A DNA stretch of 64,000 bases from the NCBI GenBank assembly GCA_003024785.1, contig PUQB01000080.1, forward strand, positions 496,001 to 560,000, read 5' to 3'. Position 1 is the stretch's first letter. Each line of letters starts with the position of its first letter. A model generated the notes under the pieces. That model saw only the letters and a program-made list of their open reading frames with translations, did not search any database and was not told the DNA's origin. This DNA is from Selaginella tamariscina. Taxonomy: Eukaryota > Streptophyta > Lycopodiopsida > Selaginellales > Selaginellaceae. Shown piece by piece: positions 38,913 through 49,588 of this stretch. A program made the position numbers and the translations under genes.

Positions 38913-38944
<32 letters not shown>

Positions 38945-39352
38945 TAATATTGCAATATATGTGACAGACTGTGACTCTACAACATTATAGTGGATACAAG
39001 GCATCTCAGCTTGAGAGTGTGTGAGGGCAGTTCATGAGCTTTACTGGAAGAAAGGCACGCTCAAGGCTATTCAGAATAAATACAAGCAGCATGAGGTTAG
39101 TATTAGCAACTGCTGTTTATATAAAAAATAACTAGCTACACATACACATTACACGCTCACACATAACACACAATGTACATTACATATAATTATATTAAAA
39201 CTTAAATAGATATTATTTATTTATTTTAAGACTAGAAAAATAACTGCATTAATATAGTTGTAACGATGTTGCAGTATAAATGCATTGCAGATCTGGAGTT
39301 ACCAATGCTTCTCAAGTCGGAACTGTTTGACGATTCTCAAGTAGGAAGTTAA

Positions 39353-41494
39353 CTTATTATGCGGACTCATTCACACACACACACAATGTATATGTATGCA
39401 TATCTTTATTGAATGTAAATGTGTGTGTACATGTTTATATACGTGTACATATACTGGTCAGTAAGTCATCACTCTGCTCGACAATCGTTCTCCGGCTCAG
39501 TATCACTAATATAAAAGAAACGTTGTATAAAGATGAAAGTTACTGTAGTATTGAATGTATAAAATCTTATATAATAAGTTTATTCAATGTGATATATACG
39601 TTTGTAGTCAACTTTTGTAGCTGCCATATTAATTCTAAACATGTGTCATTAATATTCACGAATGATTATTTTAAATTGTATTTAACAGCCATTTTAAAAT
39701 TTTAATTTATGTAACTTTAAATTTTGAACTCACGTGGTCTCGTTCGATAATTATATTAAACTCTTTTTACAATCGAATCGAACAATTTCTTAACATTTCT
39801 TATATAATTCATCAGACAATTATTATAATCTCCATATATAGTTCATTAGACAGTATATTCAAAATTATTTTTATAATTCATTTAAACTTTTTATTAATTT
39901 ATTTGATGATTATTTTAAACTACATGAATTAATTAAAAATAAGTTTTAACAATTAATAATTAGAGAGAGAGAAAGAAAGAAAGTGTAGAAAGATTTAAAT
40001 TATAATATACACATAATAATTTAATAAAGTTAAATAAAAAGTTATTAAATATATATACCCAGTGATAAAAATAAAGAGATTCTATGTGTTATAATGTATA
40101 CACTAATTTAAATTGTAAAAATCTTTATAAACATATTATATAGAGGGAAAGAATTAAGTTATCACATATTTAAACGAGGGAATTATTATACATAGTAACT
40201 AAAAATAGTTAAAAGAAGTTATTGATTCACTTGAAAAAGTTAAGTTATTATATAAAATAATTTACATTATTAAAAATAAATTTATTAAGTTAAAAATAAT
40301 ATAATTAAAAATCTATTAAATAATTAAGTTCAAAGGTGGGTATGTGATAATAAATTTATTTTGTGAGTTTGTTTAGTGCATCATTAACACTTCATTAACG
40401 GCCATGTTAAATTTATTCAAAGTCTATCCTAAATTCTAAAAGTACGTGAGACGATGGCATGACGACACGAATGATTAAAGATAAATTTATTAAATTAAGA
40501 ATAAAAATTGAATTAAGAATAAATTTATTATATTAGAATAATAATTAAGTTAAGAATAAACTTAAAAAATGAAAAATAATAATTAAAGGGTTTGAATTAG
40601 AGATAAATTTATTAGATTAAAATAAGAATTTAGTTAAATAATGTAATAACTCCAGTACAACTTAGGAATTAAATTATCAAATTGAAACTAAAAATTAGGT
40701 AAAATCATAATATTAAAGATAATAATTAAGTTAAAAGATAACAATTAAGGTAAGTATAAATTAAATATAATAATTAGGTTAAAAGGATTCATTAATTTAT
40801 AAATTATTAATAATTAAGCCAACTAATAAAGGACATGTGTATTAGTATTAATTGGTGGACATGTGTACTAGTATTAAAATAAGAAAGATTCTCTAAACTA
40901 TTTACATTTCATAGTCATGTTAAAATTAAATGTTAATGCAATTTAGTGTTCAATTTAGTTCATTAGATATTTTTTCTTCTTTTTTAATAAGAATATTCGT
41001 TTTATAATGTAGATATATACCATCATTTTTTTTTAAACCTTAAATTCTCCTATATGAACTAAGTAAAAAATATTCATAGCACATCTTTCACATACGGCAT
41101 TTTGATTAAAATAAACTTGATTTTGTGTTGAATTTACGGTGGTTAACATTTCACCCTTTCAAAACTTTTGCAATGTGAATATAGGTTTTGTTCCCACCTA
41201 TCTCCTTTGTCTTTATTAATTGTGGGCATCTAGTTTAATAAAATATTTAAGCTTAATATTATTATACTGTTGTCTTTACATAAACGTGTACTATTGACGA
41301 TTTGTGTCCGATATTTGAAATTAAACTAATCTTTTATATTCTTACTATATAACAGATATAAATAATAATGTTCATAGAACAGTGCATTATAAGTATAGAA
41401 AAACTATCGTATCGCACGTAACAGCGTCCAATATAAATATAAATAAATATATATATATATCACACTGATATCAAACTGCACAAGGTGACATGTG
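39353..41494. other. cyclin 3' flank, then AT-rich stretch
   Basis: 39353-39560 is shared with the 3' flank of cyclin copy C (48080-48290), which shows that the duplicated unit extends past the stop codon. The rest, to 41490, has runs of 'AATTAAGTTAAAAATAA'-type sequence also seen near 48340-48980, and no gene. Confidence 0.55.
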
Positions 41495-41835
41495 TTTCCT
41501 AAGTGTTTAAAGAACCATTGGGAGGGAGCTCCTTCATACATTGCAACACCAATTCCAGACCCAGATAAACATTACATCTTCTAGTGTTACCGGCCTGGCT
41601 AGTTATAAATATATATAGTTTTCCCTCGTGAAATGCCCTACCCTGTGATGCACTGTATCCAATACAATGCTGTAGTCTCAAAGGCTGGCCACAAACATTG
41701 TAGAAAAAGTATTACAATACATGTCTTGCAAAGTATGAAACACTGCATTGTATAGATTGAGCAACGAAACCTCCACGTACAAAGTCTCTGGTAGCATCTA
41801 CAATCTACCCATGACACTAATTATTAAGCTGTGAA
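41495..41835 (-). pseudogene. old inverted A-type cyclin fragment
   Basis: On the minus strand, 41700-41810 encodes LPETLYVEVSLLNLYN, close to PDTLYMTVSLLDQYL of copy B. 41620-41690 encodes RLQHCIGYSASQ, close to TLQHYSGYKASQ. The exons between are gone and there is no intron structure, so this is the most diverged cyclin piece in the window. Its near-continuous coding sense across former exon borders could mean a processed origin, but it is too short to decide. Confidence 0.6.
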
Positions 41836-43343
41836 ACATGGAATATAGAGGACTTAATGATTATCAAGGAAAAGAAAAAAATAAAAAGAAAGAAATACAT
41901 AAATACACGTTGTAACTAAAATGGACATAATATATGAAAATGGAAATATAAAATAAATTATTAATTAATATTTAAATTTTAATTATTAATTAATTATTTA
42001 ATAAATATATATTTAATTCTTAATTCTTAATTAATTAATTAATCCTTAATTAATTTTATTTAGTGTTATAAAATCAATTTTATCATAACTAGAAAATATA
42101 TTTTTATTCTTTTTACATTAACATGCGATAAAGAAATGAATAAAAATATAAACTTCATGTTAATATATACTTAACAAATGTTACAACATGAATACATACA
42201 AAGAACATTTTATATGAAAAATAATTTTATATTCTAATAAGATATTCATAAAGTATAGAACATTCCTAAAATATCTTAAAATATTCATATTGTAAAAATA
42301 TTTTACAATAATTAAAAAATATTATCAAACATAATTAAACATAATTACAAATGAAATCATTTCATTATTAATTTATAATTAATTCTCCTTAACTATACAG
42401 AGGAATCTCCTCATTTGGTTTAAGTCATTACCCTTTGAAGTGATAAAATCATTCTGATCAATATATTTATGTTGTTGCCATCACCTAACACTCTTACGAA
42501 TATACTTTAGGAGAGCAAATTCTCTTTTATCTATAACTAAAGTAAAAATATAGTATAATTATAAAGGGTAAACTCATCATGTTAAAGATAATAATTAGGT
42601 TATAGGTCTAGTTTAAGATAAAATCACCAAAGTTAAAAATAACAACATTTGCCATTTTATTTAATATGTAATTTGTGATAAAACTAGGAGTGTATAAAGG
42701 CTTATTTAAAAAAATGAAGTTACTGGTTGCTCTTCTTTAATTTATAAAATTCAAAATCATAAAAAGAAAAGCATAAGGGTATGCTTTATATAGTGGATAT
42801 TACGTGCAAAAATTTTCAAGATTCTTCTTTTTGAGGCACGCATCCAAGTAGTTCACTAGCTCATCCGTGGTATTAATATTAGAATATGGATTAAAAGTGA
42901 TTGGATGGATACAAGTAGTGTTTTGGCTAAGTATAGCTTTTTAAGGAAAGTCATCTACCACTAAAATATGTGTGTTCTTCATTATCTTTAACTAATTAAT
43001 CTCCAAATGAAGCCTAATTATTTTTTCATTCTTAAAGAAATATGGCTTACTTTCATTTTTTACATCGTAGTATTTAAGAGGTTTATAACACATTTGCTGG
43101 TTAAAAATTCAATATTTAAAAATACCTCTTTTGTAACATTACAATGCTTATTGAGCAAATTCAGCAACAGTGTCAAGTTACGAAACTGCATGTATGACCA
43201 AATCTTCACAAGTGCACTGTTAAGCAGAAAACCTCACCTTTTCTTGTCTAACCATTTCCTTTATCTCAACCATCAAGAAGGCTACACAATCAACTCTCAA
43301 GATATATATATATATATAATATATATATATAATTATATATATA

Positions 43344-43375
<32 letters not shown>

Positions 43376-43960
43376 TAATATATATATCAAATCACCCTCT
43401 CTCAATGCCACAATGATTGGTCTCCAAAGTCAAGGGCAAGAATGGATTTTGGCTATTGCCTTGTTAGATCCATTCATTGAGAAATACATATCACACACAC
43501 AAGATCTTATAATATGCACCTTCATTTCTAACATGAATACAAGAGAAGAAAGTGTGGAAACTCTCTCCCTCCTACTGGAACTTCGTGTGGAGACCTCTTC
43601 TCCATTGCCCTAACTACCCCTTAACTACTCTTCCTTGTCACGTCATCATTTTTCTTTTCCTTACTCTCCTTTTTCTTTCAGTAAGGAATTTCCTCATTCA
43701 CAACCTTTTCTTTCATGTTTACTACAGATCTTCCTACTTTTATTCTCTCCACAGTAGGATGTCTTATGCTTTTAATATTTTACCTTTAACATGCACCTAT
43801 CTCCTTAAGCTTTTGAAAGAGACGGTCCAAGCTCGGACAAAAAATGATATCATGTCGAAATTTAACATGGTAATGAATGAAAATTTTGGTTTGATTTCTC
43901 TTTCTTTGTCATCAACCCTTTGTTGATGAAGTAAAATGCCATTGACGTCCAACAACACAA
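41836..43960. other. AT-rich stretch with unassigned open frames
   Basis: 42990-43940 is less AT-rich and carries plus-strand open frames of 123, 66 and 124 codons in different phases. None shows a recognisable domain and the first runs into an AT microsatellite (43300-43385). This could be the remnant of an unrecognised gene or transposase. Confidence 0.4.
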
Positions 43961-43962
43961 TA

Positions 43963-44149
43963 CAGTAGAACCTGTCTAAATTAAACCTGTATAAATTAAA
44001 ACCCTCTTTAAATTAAATAAAAATTATGGTCCCCACTGTATATATTATTATTTATATTTTACTATTTTTTACCCTCCCTTATTTAAAACCCTCTCTAAAT
44101 TAAATATTATTTCCAATCCCAACATGTTTAATTTATACAGGTTCTACTG
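43963..44149. mobile_element. 187-bp MITE of the Emigrant/pogo-like type
   Basis: Terminal inverted repeats CAGTAGAACCTGT... and ...ACAGGTTCTACTG are flanked by TA on both sides (43961-43962 and 44150-44151). The ends, the TA target and the AT-rich interior (CTCTTTAAATTAAAT and its near-complement) match the plant Emigrant/Lemi1 group, which is mobilised by pogo-type (Tc1/mariner superfamily) transposases. It has no coding capacity. Confidence 0.9.
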
Positions 44150-44151
44150 TA

Positions 44152-44959
44152 TGGCCATGGATAATAAGGGGTAACGTTGCCTCTTGAATGGTTTGCAACT
44201 CACTTGTTTGGTCTTCATATTTATTTTTTAACGCTATATTGTTGCCAATTTCTTTATCATTTATTTGTACATTATCTTTATAAGATTCAGATATTGTAAG
44301 CACTGGAGAAAGTGATTCAAGAATTGAAGGCAATAAAAATGGTGATACAAAAATTGAAGGAGCTAAAAACGGTGGTTCAAAACCTCATCAATAAACTCCT
44401 TTTGTAATTTGCCAAGACAAGTGGCCCATACTAACAATGTTTTCAGTTGCATTGTTATATATTTCTTACATGAACTTTGTCATTCTGACATGTGGCACAA
44501 GTAATTTTTACCATACCCTCAATGCCATTATTGAAAATTCGTTTTATTACATTTATAAAATGATCGTTAACTAGCCTTATAATTACCAAGGTATATTATT
44601 TACCTTGTTAATGTGTGACCCATGTTTGAACTAAAAGCTTCTTTAGTCCTTACAAATTTATTTTCTGTACAAATATACATGAAATATACAAAAATGCCTT
44701 ATGTTACACTCATTTATAATTATCTATCACTATAACAATTAGCAGGATAAATCATGCAAAGAAGTTTTCTTACCTAGTATTCCACACTTTGTTCTCTCCT
44801 TGCAGTAGCTCTTTGTAGCCACCCAAGAGTTACTCACATGGATCACATATGTTTGAACTTCTCTTATATTTTATTATTGTAGTGGTTGGTGTTGGCAGCG
44901 TTTCACTCTGCATATAACTTATGGTACTGCTCAATTGTGAGATTTTGCTTAGTTAAAAA
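44152..44959. other. stretch without recognised gene
   Basis: A short minus-strand frame (44133-44333) overlaps the MITE end and shows no domain. 44340-44400 contains two near-repeats of 'AAAAATTGAAGGMR' and 'AAAAAYGGTG'. Confidence 0.4.
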
Positions 44960-46683
44960 TGTTATAGTTTTTACTATGACTCGACCTTTTATTTTGGACG
45001 TTGACTGTTGTTACCTACTGAACTATGTTGATGAACCCTAGATGTAGTAGGAAACATGCCCGCTTAGTGCACTTGGGTATCTGGTGATGGTCCGGTCTGG
45101 TGTCATTAGGTATTTGCAGGAAACTCTAAACAAAGCTAGAATTTACCTTCTAGAAACCCATAATTTTGACGTCCCAGTTAGGTTGATTGGTTAATGTAAA
45201 TGAGTTCAGTGTGTTTAGTAGGGTTAGGAACACCCATAGGGTTGACCTAACCCTAAGGTTGCCCTAACCCACGCCCTAAAAACCCCCACCGCCTTGGGTA
45301 GGGTTTTAGGGTTAGAGTTAGGCTAAGTTAAACACTCTCTCATTAACTTAATAGGGCTAGCTAATTTCGTGCCAACCCACTTACACATACAGGAAAAGAG
45401 GAGAGCTCCGTCACATAAATAAGGTAGAGTATGTAGGAGTGAGGATTCCTGGGTTCATGATTGAGCTCGTTACTTTTCTCCCGATGCAAGTTCTAGCTTG
45501 TGTCGTCAAGGCACAACCCTCTGTTGTGTCGCCCTAACTTCCAGATGACAAGGGTACGTCCCACCTTCGGGGTAGCTTACTTTAACGTTGGCAAATCCAT
45601 GCCTGGGAGGTCTTGTCGGAATGCACGTTTCAAGAGGCAGAGGTTGAGGCTTGTCTCCAGCCTCCTCCTCCACATCAAGTTAGGTGTAGCATTCATGGCC
45701 AAGCAAGGCACATCCGTGTCCTATCCAACTGTAGGCGTGAGATCTTGTTTGATAGGTTCATGTTACCTAGTTCCTAAGGGTTCACTAAGGGGTTTTAGAG
45801 TTGGCATTTAGGAGCTACGTTTGTGGCACTTGGTGCAACTCTCGAATCTAAGGGCTATGGCATGATAGCCCACACCGTGGAAGGCAGTTTTACATGGAAA
45901 TGTGACACTAGGCTAAACGTCACACGATACAACGCCCGAGGCATGCCCTTTGGGGTTGTGTCATGGGCTTGTTGCCAAGGGGTTGGATACTCTAACAAAC
46001 AAACATGCTTGTGCTTGCACTAGGGTGCTAAGCATTGGGCATCGGCTCGAGGGTGGTTAGGTCTCGTAACTAGGTGTGCTTTGGCACACTTGGCTAAGAG
46101 AGTGTTCTCCTTAGAATTTAGGGGTTGAACAACCTAAGCTTGTTAGCATAAGCCCCATGAGCCCTTTCGTGAAGCATGAGCCTTTTCGTGAAGCATGAGC
46201 CCTTTCGTGAAGCATGAGCCTTTTCATGAAGCACTTGCAAGGTCATGTATTTAGGGTTCTCCAAACCTAGACTTAGGGAGTTTGCTTAGCATAACACTTG
46301 TGTTCGCCAAATGGCGCACACTTATGTCCTCACTAAGTATTAGCCCTAGGTCTAGGATATAACTTGGCCACTTAAACTCCTAGGGTTGGTCGTGGTTCAA
46401 GGCACCCCTTGTCGCCCTAAAGGGGTTGTACTCCCGGATGAGGGTGATTCCTCAAGGGTAAGTGACGATGCCTTAGCTTTGTCACGGGGTATGTATGAGA
46501 CACATCTCCTTTGTGGAGTTAAGGCATGAGCTTGTCTAGGTCTACTGGGATAGGATCCTAAAGTATAATCGAGATATCCTTTAGGGTTCAGTGGATGGTC
46601 ATTCTAGGGGACTTAAGGTAGGACTATAAGTCTTCTGTTTAACTAGGCATTTGAGTTAAATTCTTAGGGTTGTCTTGGAAGAC
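44960..46683 (+). mobile_element. LTR-like non-coding element, copy 1, 3'-truncated
   Basis: About 85% similar by eye to 53156-54790. It starts TGTTATAGTTTTTACTATGA and stops matching about 100 bases before the end of the other copy, where it abuts the 5' flank of cyclin copy C. Open frames of 103 and 66 codons in it are not shared by the other copy in frame or strand, so it is not coding. It contains CCCTAA-rich stretches (45240-45320) on both strands. Confidence 0.8.
46150..46235. repeat. tandem ~21-bp repeat within LTR-like copy 1
   Basis: Four units of GAAGCATGAGCCYTTTCRT. The sister copy at ~54340 has a single unit, so the array expanded after the two copies separated. Confidence 0.85.
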
Positions 46684-46705
46684 TTTCATGACCCATACTA
46701 AAATA

Positions 46706-47699
46706 CATCATTATACGTTTACATTAGGAAATTGTTTGTATGTGGCGTGCGCACACATACACACACTTGGAGTTTAAACATGACTTCCATCGTGCATCAG
46801 AAATGGTTAAAGGAACTTGGTAACATTTGCATATTTGTTGATTTTAGGGCCATGCAAAGTACTACTTGTGTGTATGCATATGTGTACTTATACTATCAAA
46901 ATATAAATGTTACACGCACACACACATATATTGATGCAACCCACACATGTGTATGGTGGTGTATAAATGTACAAATGAAATATGGACACGATACTGTTAA
47001 CACACACACAACAAGAAACACATGGGTCATGTGGACTTCCCAGAGGTGTTAACCATATTGATAGTCGAGTTTTTGTACGTGCATATACTGTATTTTTAAA
47101 CTTAGTTTACCACATGTGGATTGATAATTTACTATAAATACAGGAAACGGTATGTTCCTGACTTAATATTTTATTACATCACATTTATAACTTTGTAAAT
47201 AAAATGCAGAAGAAGTTATTTCATATACTATATAAAACACACGCCCATGTAAAATAACCTTTGTTTTGCAATATAGGTGGTGGAGATGGAGAGATCGATT
47301 CTAAATCATTTCAAATTTGACATTTCTTTTTCAATAATCAAAACATTTCTAAGGTTTGTGTATTTAGTAAGATTTTTAAAAGAGCAATACACGAACACGC
47401 ACAGAGCAATGCATACATATATGTAATAACCTCACTCGTTTTACAGGAGATTTATCAGAGCTGGGCAAATCTTAGAAGGTTTACATACTTCGACTATTTG
47501 GACTTTTAGAACACACGAGCACGCACGCGCACGCGCGCACACACACAAAAATGTTAATGTGTTGGTCTTAGATTTTGTATCTAGCAGACTTTCTGGCATA
47601 GCTCACACTTGTGGAGTACAGTTTCTTGCAGTTTCTGCCACCTCTCATTACTGCTACTGTTGTTTTCCTTACACTCACACCTTACTTAAGACCATGGGT

Positions 47700-47747
<48 letters not shown>

Positions 47748-48290
47748 ACATTGCAATATTGTATGTGTGACAGACTGTGACGCTACAGCATTATAGTGGA
47801 TACAGCGCATCTCAGCTTGTGACATGTGTGAGGGCAGTTCAAGAGCTCCACTGGAAGAAAGGCACGTTCAAGGCTGTTCAGAATAAATACAATCAGCATG
47901 AGGTTAGTATTAATTAGCAACTACACACACATAATATAACATTAAAACACACACTCACACACGTACACACGTACCACGTACACACGTACATGACAAATAA
48001 TTATATTAATAACTTGTGAGAACCCCGACTTAAATTATTTATTTTAAAACTAGGAAATATAATTTTAAATTTAGTTAACGAGCCTAATATAGTGGCCATA
48101 TTCACACACACGCAGAGCTATATGTATGCATATACTCATTGACTGTAAATGTGTTTGTGTATTTACATGTTTTATACGTGTACATATAATGGTTAGTAAG
48201 TCAATTTTCTGCTCCACAATCGTTCTCTCGCTTAGTATTGCTAATCTAAGAAGAAACATTGAATAAAGATGAAAGTTACTGTTTAATAAT
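46706..48290 (+). pseudogene. A-type cyclin pseudogene, copy C
   Basis: Starts with the shared 5' flank (TTGGAGTTTAAACATGACTT at 46768), then keeps pieces of the 'GLPKGVN..ID' exon (47033-47065) and 'KRYVPD' (47148-47163), the 'VVEMERSILNHFKFDI' exon (47278-47353, in better frame than copy B), the 'RFIRAGQ' exon (47447-47480), the '[11 protein letters not shown]' exon (47578-47697) and the 'HYSGYSASQLVTCVRAVQEL' exon (47778-47902). Most of the cyclin N box is deleted and the last exon is missing. The 3' flank continues to about 48290. No tRNA precedes it; the LTR-like element abuts instead. Confidence 0.85.
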
Positions 48291-49316
48291 ATCTAGCTAA
48301 ACTATATTTTAATATATAAGATTTTAAGTTATTGTTTAGTTAATTAAAGAAAAGTTTTGACAATTAGTTAAGTTATAACATACACATCATAATTTAATAA
48401 AGTTAAACAAAAAATTATCATATATACACAGTAATTTGACATAGTGAAAGAAATAAAAATATTTTATGTATTATCACATATGCACAGTAACTTAATAAAA
48501 AGAAAGTATTAATAACTTAGAGATTTCATGTATTATCGTATACACATACCTAAATTAAGTTGTAAATGTATTAAAATATTATACAAAGAGAGTTAGGTTA
48601 TCACATATTTAAGAAATGGAGTTATTATATACACATAGTAACTTAAGAGAATTAAAAGAAATTACACAGTAACTTAAGAAAGTTAAAGTTATCATATATA
48701 AATTAATTTTAAATTATCAAAAATAAATTCACTAGGTTAAAGATAATAATAAGGTTAAAATTTATTAAATAAACATGGGTATGCATTATTATATATAATA
48801 AATTTACTCTGTGGGTTTGTTTAATATAAATCTTAAACCTAATGTGACATTATCCGGACCATTGATCAACCATGGATATGTATATGACATAAGTGATTAA
48901 GAATAAATTTATTAAGTTAAAATAATTAATTAAAATAAATTTATTACTTTAAAGATAATAATTGAGTTAAGAGTAAACTCACCGTTGGAATTGTTAATAT
49001 GTATATAAATTACGTTGTATTTGTGAACGTGCATGACATTGTCAATGTATACTGTTCTGCTTCTGCAAGCGTTCTCCAAACTAACGAAACTAGCTGTAGT
49101 TAGAAAATGTCACGAAAATGTTTAATTATTAATTTACTTTATTATTAATCTAATTTAACTACTAATCCGTAGTGTTTTTCAACTACGGTTAATTTTGCTG
49201 CTTCAAACACCTGACCAACCTGCAGATGCTCCCAATCACACAAAGTCACACACATTTAATAATAATGATAAAGTATTATTAAATTATAATAACTTATGGT
49301 GTATATTGTGAGAGAT
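48291..49316. other. AT-rich stretch with a small hairpin element
   Basis: Resembles 39900-40800 in its runs of 'AATTAAGTTAAARATAA'. 49094-49188 starts CTGTAGTTAGAAAA and ends with the near-complement TTTTTCAACTACGG, a ~95-bp MITE candidate related to 37491-37595. Confidence 0.5.
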
Positions 49317-49539
49317 TGTATGCCCATAATAGCACACTGTATTTATAATATATATAAATATAGTATAATGGTTTTTTAGGGGGGTAGGAGATAGAGTTGA
49401 GAGAGCTTACAGGGAGTTGGGAGCGTGGAGAATTGCGGGGAGACTGCCTAGCTCAGGGGTGAGCTCTTGCTCTACTGTTGTTGGGTGGTGAGTGAGGCAG
49501 CTTATTACTATTAGGCTTGCTGTGGGTAGGATTGTTACA
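49317..49539 (+). repeat. 5' LTR of the second Ty3/gypsy element
   Basis: 223 bp, TG to CA, aligned to 55677-55881. It has an extra ~10 bases around TAATGGTTTTTTAGG and small differences elsewhere. Confidence 0.92.
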
Positions 49540-49540
49540 T

Positions 49541-49553
49541 TGGTATTAGAGCC
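49541..49553 (+). other. primer binding site (initiator Met tRNA type)
   Basis: TGGTATTAGAGCC one base after the 5' LTR. The usual plant site reads TGGTATCAGAGC, so one C-to-T change is present. Confidence 0.85.
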
Positions 49554-49588
49554 ATTTAAGGCTTGTGTGGTTGCTTTTTTGTGTCACC

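Larger units (their letters stand above)
36770..39352 (+). pseudogene. A-type cyclin, most complete copy (B), frame-broken
   Basis: Exons with GT-AG borders: ~36800-36917, 37047-~37145, 37351-37460, 37725-37817, 37980-38114, 38180-38254, 38466-38540, 38650-38683, 38758-38908, 38968-39095, 39275-39352 (TAA). Cyclin N box: DPRMCSSYAEDIFRNM, MRAILVDWLVEV, DTLYMTVSLLDQYLS, KYEEV, CYITDDTY. Cyclin C part: [35 protein letters not shown]. The 'CYITD.TY' and 'LAEL.LLEYSFL.FLPS' blocks are typical of plant A-type, not B-type, cyclins. It would bind a CDKA/CDKB kinase in S-G2. Single-base changes break the frame in exons at 38085, 38245, 38490, 38530, 38760 and 39010, and the basic exon ends in TAG. 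It is called a pseudogene, but all splice sites are kept, so assembly indels could explain part of the damage. Confidence 0.85.

Noticed and set aside
36770..39352. B-type cyclin assignment
   Set aside because: 'CYITDDTY' and '[17 protein letters not shown]' fit A-type cyclins better than B-type.
43007..43926. Possible gene made of three open frames
   Set aside because: Frames are in different phases, one is built on an AT microsatellite, and no motif of a transposase or other protein could be recognised.
45500..45811. 103-codon frame in the LTR-like element
   Set aside because: The sister copy has no matching open frame on this strand, so it is not conserved as coding.
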